A DNA stretch of 64,000 nt from Heloderma charlesbogerti (taxonomy: Eukaryota; Chordata; Lepidosauria; Squamata; Helodermatidae): NCBI GenBank assembly GCA_026122225.1, contig JANEZZ010001874.1:310001-374000 (forward strand), in the 5' to 3' direction. The notes under the pieces were generated by a model, which saw only the letters and a list, made by a program, of their open reading frames with translations, did no database searches and was not told the DNA's origin. Made by a program: the position numbers and the translations under genes. The stretch's first letter is position 1. Each line of letters begins with the position of its first letter. This document shows, piece by piece, positions 31,451 through 42,196 of the stretch.

Positions 31451-34128
31451 CAACTGAATTTGATTTGTGGAACTAAGGCAATCATACCAAGGCTGTGTAA
31501 GAGAATGCAAATGGAACAGGTGTATTATGCATCCAATTTCTCTGCTTTCCTATTTCATATGCAAAATGTATGCCTTAGTTAGATAAGAAAGCAATCTTGT
31601 GGCCACTAGACAGTGTCTAGATGGCCATGAGATTTTTTTGTTTTCTGGGAACTGAACTCAGAGCCAGGCTTCTGAGCTTCCCAGAAACTGAACTCCCCCC
31701 TCCCCCTCCCCGCCACCTTGTAGGCGGTGTGTTTCTTCCCTGTCTCTGAGCTTGTAAAAGCAGTGCAGAGTGAGTGAAAAGGGGGCGTTCCTGAGGGTGG
31801 GGAGGGGAGGAGATTGTGGAAGCATCACTACAGTGATTCCCATGTGCTGTGTGGCCTCCCCTCTATGCTTCTCCCGCCCTGCATTAGATAGTTGTCTGCC
31901 TCCGAGTTCAGAGGCAGCCAACTATTGTAATAGGGTTGGCCCTAAGCTCTTGACATCCCAATGTCCTAAGTTCTTGACTATTTCCCTTGTACTTGGAGCT
32001 GACAACTCCCACAGAGGCTGCAGAGTGTATGCATGATTTTTCAGGTCAAATAGCTTTCCTTCATGTGTGGTATGCAGCTTTGGGACTCTATGGACACTTT
32101 GTCAGGATTGGTAATGAATTCTCCCTGGGTATATAAGGTAAATGGATCTCCCCAGGGAAACACAGCAATACTGTGGTTCAATAGAAAAATGTAAGTGGAG
32201 CTCTGGTTCTGGAAAATGGAACTGGTGCAAGATGGAGTCATGCTAGGAAGGAGATATCACGAAGAACAACATTAAAGCCAATCAGATCCTGGATTGTTCT
32301 CAGAGCTGAGTCACACCAGCAAGAGGGATTCCCAAACAAAAAAGAATGATAATTGATTGTCTGAACTCCAAGGCACCTATTCATAGAGCATTTCTACAAG
32401 GCTTTTATTGCATGCTCGTGATTGATCGCTCATGGACGTTTGCGGGTCATTTACATGATGTTGTCAACCTCCAGGGCACATCCAGCAGTTTTTTTAAACT
32501 TTATCCCGATTTTTAAAAGATTGGAGATAGCGCACTATTTAAATGTAAATCTGCTTTAATGGCCATGTGTAATTGTGCAGTTTCGCTATAACCACAGCTT
32601 GAGAAGAAGCAAAGCATACTGACTGGGGCGGAGCAGGAAAATCTCAACTGCCATTTCCCCCACCCCCACCCCTCCTCCAGCATGTCTGCCTATTGACCTG
32701 GGCTGGGAGGAGAGTTTTCTTGGCCAGGCTAGGAGAAACTCAAACACAGAGCTGGTGGGGGAAGGAAGAAGAAGACAGTGACACCCCCCCATGTAAACAG
32801 CTGACAGCAACTTTAGGACGCACCACACCCCTTTGCAGAGAGAGAGAGAGAGAGAGAGAGATTCTTGGATCTGTCAGGAGACCCATTTGTGGCTCGCGTT
32901 CTCACTCTCGGCCCCAGAGGCTGTGGAAAATTTGCAGCACGTGTCAGCCCATGTAAGGAGCTGATCTTTAATCCTGCACAGAATCTGGAAGCAGAAGCCC
33001 TGGTAAATTTCACAATAAAAAGCCTAGTGTGGTAAAGCCTATACGGTTCTCTATAGGAGAGCAATGGCTCAGAGGTTGGCCCCAGGATGAAACAAAGGAA
33101 ACAATGGTTTGGTTCTGGCAATTGAATAGAAGCTTCTGGTAGTTTTCCTGTCCCATGATTCATTTTACATGTAGCTGGCTATACAGAATAGCGGAGCATA
33201 ATATTCACAATAAAAAGGTGTCATCAAGGGTGCTCAGGTGGTACTTGAGCTTGCTGACCTGTCTGGAAGGTGGAGATGCTTCAGGATTGGGCCGTTTTCC
33301 CTGCCAGGGCATTTGATTGCTCACTTCAACGATACCCTCATGGGTTAGTTGACAGGATGGCATGGCAACCAGGCAGGCTAAGGCTATAGAACTGCTGCAG
33401 AGGTATAGGATACAGGGAACAAGCCCTCTTAAATCTAATCAAGGAGAAAACAAGTCTATTCTATAGCTCCTGTGCCTCTGTGGCACTTCCAGAACTTAAT
33501 GACCTTCCTGGAAGCTTTTCAGGCTGTTCCTTCTTGAACAAAAATGGATTTTTGAGCCAAGGTGCCAATGTAATGCCAATAGGATCCATAGCACACAAAC
33601 ATCTGTCACAGAACCAGCATTCCTGAAGCTGTTCTGTAACAGCCTGTTCAAGGTTCCTTTTCCAGGATACTCTGCATCACTCCAAGAATTTTATCTGTTT
33701 TTCCCCAATAGTCAGTCAGCCTCACTGGCCTGTTTTTTTTGGAGGGGTGTGTGTTCCTTTCTTAGTTTTTCTTTTAAAAAATGGTACTTCTGCAAACTCT
33801 GGGGTTACCCAAAGCCTACAAAGACTTCCCACATGTGTATGGGTGGTGTCATTTTGGCCACATAATGATCCACACTTGAGAATGAGTTCACTATTAGTAT
33901 ATATGATTAGAAAAGTTTGTACTTGTAACCAGTATCACTCTTTCAAATCCCACTTAGGGATTTTAATATACTTAGCAGTATATAAATATCACAGATAATA
34001 ATAAATAAATAAATAAATAAATAATGTTACTGAGACTTCCTTACCTTTCCAGTTTCCTGAGGAACAACGTGTGCAAACTCAGAAATGTGTATTTTCTTAC
34101 ACTGACTAATTTTGGTGTTTGTTTTTAA
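31451..34128. other. Non-coding stretch with two simple repeats
   Basis: No recognised gene. It contains (GA)n at 32837-32861 and an (AATA)n run at 33996-34024. Frames at 31658-31921, 32586-32956 and 32813-33163 overlap on opposite strands, and the last two read through the GA array. Confidence 0.4.
32837..32861. repeat. (GA)n microsatellite
   Basis: About 12 uninterrupted GA units. Confidence 0.95.
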
Positions 34129-34271
34129 GGGCACAATCCTATGCACGTTTTGACATTTTTTTAAAGAAAATGTCCCACACCTCCCAACATTCCTGAGGCA
34201 CCATGGCTGGCTGGGGAATGCTGGGAGTCACAGGAGTTTTTTTTTCAGGCTAAACATGCATAGGATTGCAC
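34129..34271. mobile_element. MITE with CAATCCTA/TAGGATTG termini
   Basis: Starts GGGCACAATCCTATGCACG and ends CATGCATAGGATTGCAC. Internal arms are CTCCCAACATTCC and GGAATGCTGGGAG. Same family as 2198-2324. Its last bases form part of the TSD of the hAT element that follows, so the hAT element is younger. Confidence 0.72.
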
Positions 34272-34272
34272 A

Positions 34273-34678
34273 TAGGGATGGTGCGGACACCCGACTGGGT
34301 CCAGAAGTCCGGCGAACTCCCCCCTGCCCGTGGCCCCAAGCCATGCCCTCCGAGCCGCTGCCCCTGCTTGAGTCCCCACCCCCCATGTTCACTAAGCTGC
34401 CTGCACTCACCCTGGACCTGTCTGCGAGTGCTGCAAGCACCCTTTTGAGAATGAAAATGCTGATCACAAATATGGGCACATCTAAGCTTACGCAAAATGG
34501 TGCCATGAATGGCCGGTATACACAAGATTACAGGTGTAAATGGGCCATTTACAAGGTGAAAGTGGGCAGCTTGGTAAGCAGGGGGGAGTTCAAGCATGGC
34601 TCCAAGGGTGCGTGAGCTGCATCAATGGCTCAGCAAGTGCCCGAAGGACCCAAATTGGGGGGTGTACATTCATCCCTA
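34273..34678 (+). mobile_element. hAT-type non-autonomous element, family C (406 bp)
   Basis: Starts TAGGGATGGTGCGGACACC and ends GTACATTCATCCCTA. TSD ATTGCACA (34265-34272) / ATTGCACC (34679-34686) matches 7/8. Internal GCAAAATGGTGCCATGAATGG and ATACACAAGATTACAGG are shared with 10643 and 19256. Confidence 0.85.
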
Positions 34679-34686
34679 ATTGCACC

Positions 34687-35121
34687 TGAAATCTTATTCT
34701 GTGTCCACAACAAAGATGGCCAGGTCAGTTCCAAACTAGCCCAAAAACAATTTTATCCATGACAAGGATGACCAACTGGTAGTCCATGAGCCAGATCAAA
34801 CTCTGAGGCAATTTTATTTGGCTGTACCAAATACTGATCAAATATGCTACCATGTTTGCTCACAGTTTCACTCACAAGCAAAAACAAAACAGGTTTGGTC
34901 ATTTAAAAATGAAGATACTTTACACTTCACTGTTACATCTCCCTTTTTAATGTTGTATGTAACATGTGTCACATGTAAATGCACATATTTGGTATGTAAT
35001 GTTGTGCCTGAAGACATCTGTAACTGTTAAATAAATGGCAGTAATTTTATTAATATTCCATTCATGAGAAGGTTGGTTTGTGCAGCAAAATGCAGTTCTG
35101 GTCCTTGGGGTTATAGAATGA
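34687..35121. other. Non-coding stretch, nothing recognised
   Basis: Sequence such as ACCAACTGGTAGTCCATGAG is reminiscent of hAT-type MITEs, but no termini could be paired. Confidence 0.35.
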
Positions 35122-35129
35122 CCCTCAAG

Positions 35130-36046
35130 TAGGGATGGCGGAGAATTTCTCCCCGAATCTTCGGGAGGCCGAGCGCTGAGGCATTCGGCCCCCCGAAAGT
35201 GTTGGGGAAATTCTCCGCCGGCCCCCCCCCCCCAGGATGGGACTTACCTTCAGAGAATGTCCCTCTCGGCGGCGGGTCCCGGCGGCGTTTCGTCGGCGTT
35301 TCGTTGGGGGCAGGGGTGGCAGCCGGTCTCCCGACTGGCTGCCACCGCCGCCATTACAAAATAAAAAAGTAAGTAAAAAAAACACAAAGAACACCCGTGA
35401 TAGGCTACGTGATGATTTACGTAGCCTATCATGGCTAGATTTCCAAAGTCAGCCGTGATAGGCTACGTAAATCGTCACGTAGCCTATCACGGGTGACTTT
35501 GGGGGGAAAAAAAAGCACGCGTACGCAAATGGCGGTGGCCCATGGGCACCGCCATTTGCATTCCTTATTTTGGCACATCTAGTCTACGTAAAGATTTACG
35601 TAGACTATGGCGAAAATAAGGGAATGCTATTTGCGTTGCCCTTATTTTCGTAAATCTTTGCGTAGACTAGACATGCCAAAATAAGGAACGCAAATGGTGG
35701 CACCCATGGGCCGCCACCATTTGCGTATGCGCTTTCCCCCCCCAAGTCACCCATGATAGGCTATGTGACGATTAACATAGCCTATCATGGCTGACTTTGG
35801 AAATCTAGCCGTGATAGGCTACATTAATCATTACGTAGCCTATCATGGAGTTTTTTTGTTTGTTTTTTTAATTTTTCTTTCGCAGCTGGGGAGATGGGGC
35901 ACTTCTCCCCGGCCTGAATTTCAGCCGGGCGAGGCGGGGTGGGGTGCCTCCCCCCCCTCACCTGAACTTCAGGGGAATTAGCGAAGTGCCTCCCCCCCAC
36001 CGCGAATCACCCCTGCGAAAAGGTAAGTGACTTTCGTACATCCCTA
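35130..36046 (+). mobile_element. Palindrome-rich hAT element, subfamily 1, complete (917 bp), perfect TSD
   Basis: Starts TAGGGATGGCGGAGAATTTC and ends CTTTCGTACATCCCTA. Perfect 8-bp TSD CCCTCAAG (35122-35129 and 36047-36054). The core 35395-35850 is one large inverted repeat made of smaller hairpins (GATAGGCTACGTGATGATTT type, AAATGGCGGTGGCC type, AGTCTACGTAAAGATTTACG type). Donor-like GGTAAGT lies at 36022-36028, and ACTTACC at 35242-35248. No transposase frame. Confidence 0.95.
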
Positions 36047-36054
36047 CCCTCAAG

Positions 36055-37210
36055 TATACTGGAGTTGGACTTCTCTGGTCTACACCATTGAACATACCAG
36101 AGCCAGGACCAGTCCTACCATTAGGCAGAGTGAGAAGGCCACCTCAAGCAGCAGGTGCTGGGGGTGGGAGTCAGGGAACGGTGGTGAGCTGTTGTTAAGG
36201 AAAGAGCTGTGTGTGCCAAGCAGCCGGCCCAGCACCCCCTCAGTGAGCCTGCTCCCCACAGGTGCAGTGAAGGGTACTGTTCCATTACCACAACTGCCAG
36301 TACAGTTGGCTTCTGTACATGGAAGGGGGAACCATCTGGTTCTTCACCTCATGCAACAAAATGTTTTGGGCCAGTCCCAGTCAGCGCAAGAGAAGAGAAA
36401 TATTTGTCCCATTACAGATTACCAGATAAAGATGTGTGAATCAAAGACAATTTTGTTAAGATGAACTTTTGTGATATGATTCTATTATAGAAGCTATTTT
36501 TTTTTAATCCTTAATGGGATCCTACTGTACAATGTTAATGTTTTCCTAGGTTTGACTCAATGATGTAAAACAATGGAGAAGAGAAAGCTTGACAGGTACC
36601 AATTGGATTCAGAGGTTAGAGCTCAGATAAGCCTGTCGCCTCAGAATGAAATGTTCATCTCTGGGTAGATTACATTGCAGTGCTTCACTGCATCTGCAGA
36701 TAAGATTGTTCATTTAGTTCCCAGTTGCTCCTGTTTAACGTCCATTGCTCAGTTTCTGTAATGGACAGTCCAACTGCAAGGCAACATAACAGCAGAGAGA
36801 CAGGAAAAACAAACGGGTCTCACGGCTGTCAGAGAAAGAGGTGAGCTTTGAAGTGTTAACTGGGATACCTTAATATCTTTAGAAGTCCTGTTCCCCATGC
36901 ATACTAATTAGTTTTAAGTATGGGCTACCCCTCACATTCTATTGGTCTCAACAAATATTAGCAAAATGGAGACCTTCAACATGGCCACAAGCTGGAGCAA
37001 CATTGCCTCTTCATATAACCTTGTTTAAAAATATATACTTCTTTGTCATTCAGCCACTAAATCTCAGCAGTAATTTTTTTGTGTGGGGAAAAACATTTCC
37101 ATATCCTCAGGTTAAAACAGAAAGTTTGGCATTTATTCCTGTATGTCCACAAAGACACCTTCCATTTAATCTTTATGAATAACTGCATGTGGACTATAAG
37201 TTCGAAATGT
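36055..37210. other. Non-coding stretch, unique-looking
   Basis: 36560-36870 is moderately AT-rich and free of recognised repeats. The frame at 36027-36464 begins inside the hAT element and has no motifs. Confidence 0.35.
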
Positions 37211-37218
37211 ATTCTACA

Positions 37219-38080
37219 CAGGGATGGCGGAGAATTTCTCCACGAATCTTCGGGAGGCCGAGTGCCGATGCATTCAGCCCCCCGAAATTGGTGGGGAAAT
37301 TCTCCCCCAGCCCCCCGCCCCCCCCGGGATGGGACTTACCTTTGGTGAATGTCCCTCTCGGCGGCGGGTCCTGGCGGCGTTTTGGCGGCGTTTTGGCGGG
37401 GGCGGGGGTGGCGGCCGGTCTCCCGACCGGCTGCCGCCACTGCCATTACAAAAAAAAAAAGTACAGTAAAAAAACAACAACACACACCCGTGATAGGCTA
37501 CGTGACGATTTACGTAGCCTATCACGGCTAGATTTCCAAAGTCAGCTGTGATAGACTACGTAAATCGTCATGTAGCCTATCACGGGTGACTTTGAAAAAA
37601 AAAAAAAAAAAGCGCGATGCAAAAAAAATGCAAAAAAGCGCGATGCTATTTGCGTTGCCCTTATTTTCACCGTAGTCTACGTAAATCTTTACGTAGACTA
37701 CCCCTGTCCAAATAAGGAACGCAAATGGCGGCACCCATGGGGCGCTGCCATTTGCGCACGTGCTTTTTTTTTTTTTTTTCAAAGTCACCCATGATAGGCT
37801 ACGTGACGATTTACGTAGCCTATCACGGCTGACTTTGGAAATCTAGCCGTGATAGGCTACGTAAATCGTCACGTAGCCTATCACGGGTGTGTGTGGTTTT
37901 TTTATTGTACTTCTTTTTTTGGCGGCTGGGGAGACGGGGCGCTCCTCCCCAGCCTGAATTTCGCTGGCAAGGGATGGGGCGCCTCCCCCCCGGCCTGAAT
38001 TTCAGGGGGAGAACCGAAGCACCTCCCCCCCACCGCGAAGCAAGCTGCGGGACAAGTTAAGTCCCTTTCGTCCATCCCTA
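37219..38080 (+). mobile_element. Palindrome-rich hAT element, subfamily 1, complete (862 bp)
   Basis: Starts CAGGGATGGCGGAGAATTTC and ends CCTTTCGTCCATCCCTA, and is very similar to 35130-36046 throughout. The palindromic core is 37487-37890. Flanking octamers ATTCTACA and GTAATTCC do not match, but ATTCTATG occurs 14 bp further right (38095), so the right flank may carry a small insertion. ACTTACC lies at 37334-37340; the right donor is mutated to GTTAAGT. Confidence 0.88.
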
Positions 38081-38126
38081 GTAATTCCACCTTCATTCTA
38101 TGTGGATACAACATACTACACAATAT

Positions 38127-38702
38127 TAGGAATGTTAGAGAATTCCGTAACCGACTCCAATGAGGCTGGATTCTTTAGAATATGGCCCCCTGGAGTCCGT
38201 GGTGGAATGGGACAATCCCCCCAGCCACCCCACAAAATTTCCCTGGGACGGACCCTACCTTTTGTCGGCCATCCGGTCCATCCACTGTCCTGGTCTTCAG
38301 CCGTGAATGGCTGCCCCAGTCTGCGGCTGCCATTTGCCTCCCTACTTTAGCCATCATAGGCTATGTAAGTATTTACGTAGCCTATCACGGCAAAGAGCAG
38401 GGACGCAAATAGCATCTGCTATGCCACTTGCATTCCTGCCTTTTGCCGTGATAGGCTACGTAAATATATACATAGCCTATCACGCCTAACACAGGGATAC
38501 AAATGGCAGCCGCTATGGCAGCCACCATTTGCGGCCACAGCCCAGAAGCAGATGGAGATCCGGCTGTGGGCGGCCACGTCCGGTGGCTCCACGGACTTGC
38601 CGTGGAGCAGAGCCAGCCAGAGATTCCGGGGGGAGGGATGGATCACCCCCCCCACCACAGATGCCCCGGACCGGAATGCGGTGAATAATCTGTACACCCC
38701 TA
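38127..38702 (+). mobile_element. Palindrome-rich hAT element, subfamily 2, complete (576 bp), perfect TSD
   Basis: Starts TAGGAATGTTAGAGAATTCC and ends ATCTGTACACCCCTA. Perfect 8-bp TSD CACAATAT (38119-38126 and 38703-38710). Hairpins include ATAGGCTATGTAAGTATTTA (about 38356) and GTGATAGGCTACGTAAATAT (about 38447). The right donor motif is degraded. Confidence 0.94.
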
Positions 38703-38760
38703 CACAATATACATATTGTTTGTAGAGAGTGCTTGTCCCGAAAACCAATTATGCCCCAAA

Positions 38761-38995
38761 TGAGCCAGTGTGGTGGGCTAGACTAAGACAGGTTGGTGGG
38801 CTGGACTAAGCCTGGTTCTAGTCCTCACTCTGCCCTGAAGCTCACTTTGGGCCCGTCACTGACTCTTGGCCTAACCTACCTCACTGGGTTGTTGTGAGGA
38901 TAAGATGGAGAGGAGGAGGATAATTTATGTTATCTTGGACTCCTTGGAGGAAAGGCTGGATATAATTGTAACAAATAAATAAAATATTTAATAAA
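38761..38995 (+). mobile_element. tRNA-derived MIR-like SINE with L2-type tail
   Basis: AGCCAGTGTGGTGGGCTAGA head (with a short internal duplication), CTGGTTCTAGTCCTCACTC B-box region, TTGGCCTAACCTACCTCACT, GGGTTGTTGTGAGGATAAGA, and AAATAAATAAAAT tail. Confidence 0.8.
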
Positions 38996-39524
38996 AGTAT
39001 TGCAAGTGAATGCTCACAGACCGTCCAAGTGATCTGATGAGTACTCACTAAATACTCAGGATTGAAATCAGTGAATTCCCTTTGCAGCTCTGTCTCTCTC
39101 CACCAAGGACAAAAAAGACCCCTGCCCCCAAAGGCAACCTCATCCCATTTCAAGGACCTGACTGTGGGTGTTTTATTTCCCTACTGGAATAAGTGATGGT
39201 GGCAGTGGTAGGGGGGAAAAACAACAGCAGGTACAATACTGGAATGGGGTGAGGAATTTGCATGGGAGAAATGGTGCAAGGGAAAAAGGTTATTCCCTCC
39301 CATAAACCTTGGCCCCAATCCTATCCCTACCTGCACTTTATGGTTGATTTTAGGGAGATGCCAGGCACTACTGCCTCCAGGATTTAAGGGCCCTTGGGCA
39401 AGACACCCATAATGGGTCCTGTCCCTCAGTTAGTCTACCTTCATCATCACTGTCACGTGCTGCTGCTGTTCTTCTTTTTCTTTCTCATCATTCCTACTGT
39501 TTGCTTGCTTGATGGGTAGAGAGC
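38996..39524. other. Non-coding stretch, nothing recognised
   Basis: No motifs or repeat ends seen. Confidence 0.4.
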
Positions 39525-39680
39525 CAGTGAGCAAGCAGACAGTGGCATCCATCCCCCCTGCTCCCATTCTCACCACCTCCACCATTGTTTGGGCCAGAGG
39601 CAGGTGCACAAGAAGGTTGCAGAGATGAAGAGCAGAAGCAACTCTGGGGAGCTCTTGTCAGTGGGCCCCTGCTGGGGTGC
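39525..39680 (+). repeat. Direct repeat copy 1 of a ~150-bp sequence
   Basis: GTGAGCAAGCAGACAGTGGC, then CCAGAGGCAGGTGCACAAGA, AGGTTGC and GGGAGCTCTTG recur in the same order at 40945-41080. Perhaps ends of one older repeat or a local duplication. Confidence 0.7.
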
Positions 39681-39753
39681 AGGTCCTTGGCAGATGCCCA
39701 ACCATGCCTACCATTGACTCTGGTCCTCATGCCAGGAGATCCCATCACCTATA

Positions 39754-40872
39754 GTGGCCATATGTCCTCTTTTACAGAGGACTGTCTTCTATTTCAAGGG
39801 CTGCAAGAGGACTGTCCTCAGTTTTGAAGACAGTCCTCTATTTAAAGAGCTGCCCAGTCCAAGTCCAGTATAAATTTGTTTATTTGTTTATTTGATCCCC
39901 ACCTTTCTATGAAAAAGACACTCAAGGTGGCTATATTAAATATAAAGATAAAAAAACTATAGGGATGTATGAAACACTTACCTGGTTTTGTTCAGGGACA
40001 TCCACGGTGGGGGGGAGGCACTCCATCCCTCCCCCCGAAATCCTCAACAGGGGGGAGGCGATCCATTCCTCTCCCCAGGAATCCTGCCCAGCCAGCTCCG
40101 CTCCACGGCCAGGCCGCAGAGCCACCGGCCGGGCCAACCCACAGCGGGGCCTCCAGCCGCTGCCGGGCTGGTGCGGACGCAAATGGCGTCCTGAGTAGGA
40201 GACGCCATTTGCGTCCCTATGGTAGCCTGTGATAGGCTATGTAAATATTTATATAGCCTATCACAGCTAAAGCAGGGATGCAAATGGCATCCCCTATGCC
40301 ATTTGCATTCCCGCTTTAGCCGCCATAGGCTACGTAAATATTTACATAGCCTATCACAGGCTACCATAGGGACGCAAATGGCGTCCCCTACTCAGGACGC
40401 CATTTGCGTCCGCACCAGCCCGGCAGCCACCGGAGCCACAGCTGCTGCCGCAGCCGGAGCCAGAGCCGCAGCCAGGTAGGCTCAGTTTCGCAGGGCTTTC
40501 GCGGGGTGGTGGGGCGAGTGCTCCATTCCGCCATGGATTCCGAGGGGCCAAATTCACTGGAATTTGGCCCCCCTGTGATCCGTGGCAGAATTCTCTAACA
40601 TCCCTAAAAAACTATCAGAAGGGAGAGCTGGGCCTTGATATTGCCCATCAGCAGCACCAGGACAGCAGACTGAGAAAGACGCAGTTCACCTCGTCACAGT
40701 CATCCACAATAATACGGTGTGATATTTCTATTTAAATTACAATAATTGTGGTAACATTTTCATCTATATACATATAAATTGGCATGTGCAAATTTTAGGC
40801 AAATCAGCGTCCTCTTTTGTCCTCTTTTTTGGTGATGCACGTCCTCTTTTTTGGCAGTTCACTGGTGGCCAC
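39754..40872. repeat. TCCTCTTTT-rich repeat interrupted by hAT insertion
   Basis: The left part begins GTGGCCATATGTCCTCTTTT with several AGGACTGTC/GACAGTCCT inversions. The right part (about 40800-40872) repeats CGTCCTCTTTT and ends TGGCCAC, the complement of the left terminus. A hAT element (39960-40606) sits between. Probably a MITE of unknown superfamily. Confidence 0.45.
39960..40606 (-). mobile_element. Palindrome-rich hAT element, subfamily 2, complete (647 bp), perfect TSD
   Basis: The left end TAGGGATGTATGAAACACTT and right end GCAGAATTCTCTAACATCCCTA are the family termini in reverse. Perfect 8-bp TSD AAAAACTA (39952-39959 and 40607-40614). The core 40170-40420 is a large inverted repeat with GATAGGCTATGTAAATATTT and AAATGGCATCCCCTATGCCA hairpins. 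ACTTACC at 39976-39982 is the outward donor in reverse. Confidence 0.95.
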
Positions 40873-40944
40873 CTACCTGTTCTTCACATGATGTCTGTTT
40901 TGATCCTCTTATGAGTAGGTGTATGTGGTGGAGGGGATTGCATG

Positions 40945-41080
40945 TGCAGTGAGCAAGCAGACAGTGGCATCTATTTCCACTTCTCACCACAACCACCATT
41001 TTCCGGACCAGAGGCAGGTGCACAAGAAGGTTGCAATGTTGAAGAGGAGAAGCAACTCCAGGGAGCTCTTGCACCAAAGG
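40945..41080 (+). repeat. Direct repeat copy 2 of a ~150-bp sequence
   Basis: Same order of segments as 39525-39680, with moderate divergence. Confidence 0.7.
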
Positions 41081-41494
41081 CAACTCCTGCAGCAGCAAGG
41101 GGAGTTCAAGCAAGTTCCATTATCATTGAATGAAGAGTTGTCCCTTTGCATCTGTAGTCTTATGCTAAATCGTGTGTGCTGGTTCAGACTTGCATATTTA
41201 TCTCTTGACTGCAGCATCAAGCCCAAGCTGGGAAGTCTGAATTAATGCTCTTAGATCAAACACTATACATAGAGAGAACTTCCAAGTCACCTCAAAAACA
41301 ATGCTATCCAATGGAGTCAGCTCACCTATTTTGTCACAAGTCCTACCTAATGAAAGGATGAGAAATCAAGTGATGTACACGCGCATGGGAACCAGACTGT
41401 TTAGCAGCTGCTTTCATAATGCTGCTCATGTGATTAGAGTGTTAAATAACACTCTGATCATCAGCGGTTCAGATAAACCACTGGGAGCATTATA

Positions 41495-41875
41495 TTAATG
41501 CCAATTCCTGCCTCTGGAACCTGCTTCCCAGGGAGGCGAGAATGGCACCCTCCTTGGTATGTTTCCGCAGCCAGGAAAAAAACTTCTTTGTTCCGGCAGA
41601 CCTTTGGGGACAGATAGTCTGGACCTGTGAGAATATGATGGATTGCTACTTATATTGTTTATATTGTTTTGTCTTTTAAAAATTTGACATTTTATACAAT
41701 TTTAATATTATTGATGATTTAATTATATATTTTTAACTTTGGTATATTTCTATTTATATGTTTTAGCTGTACACGTTTTTTAATGTTGTAAAGCCTCCTT
41801 GAGTCCCAGTATTCGGGGAAAAGGCGGGATATATATAAATCAATATAACAACAACAACTACTACAACTACTACTT
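41495..41875 (+). repeat. L2-clade LINE 3' end fragment
   Basis: TGCCTCTGGAACCTGCTTCC and CTTCTTTGTTCCGGCAGACC are the end of the L2 frame; TTGAGTCCCAGTATTCGGGG with AAAGGCGGGATATATATAAA is the 3' UTR. The tail is (AAC)n/(TAC)n. Confidence 0.72.
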
Positions 41876-41964
41876 TGAAGCTTGCCCTACCCTCCTCTGA
41901 TTCCAGGAACGTTGCTATTGAGCATCATAGTAGTGATTCATCACTATTTCTCATAGCTTTCCCT

Positions 41965-42196
41965 CAGCGGAGGCTGGTGGCCTCAATTTTGGTGGGGCTG
42001 CAAATCCATTCTGGGTTTTAGTCAGAATCAGCCAGAACACCAATGGAGTTATCCAAGGTGCTGAAACATATCCCCCAAATACCCCATCCCCAAGGTTCAG
42101 CACCTTGGATAGCTCCTTTGCAGTTCTGGATGGTTCTGACTAAAACCCAGAATGGAATTACAGCCCCACCGGAATTGGAGCCACCAGCTTCCACTG
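41965..42196. mobile_element. Palindromic hAT-type MITE (232 bp)
   Basis: Starts CAGCGGAGGCTGGTGGC and ends GCCACCAGCTTCCACTG. Nearly the whole length folds back: GGGTTTTAGTCAGAA / TTCTGACTAAAACCC and TATCCAAGGTGCTGAA / TTCAGCACCTTGGATA. TSD CTTTCCCT / CTTTTCAT is 6/8. Confidence 0.82.
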
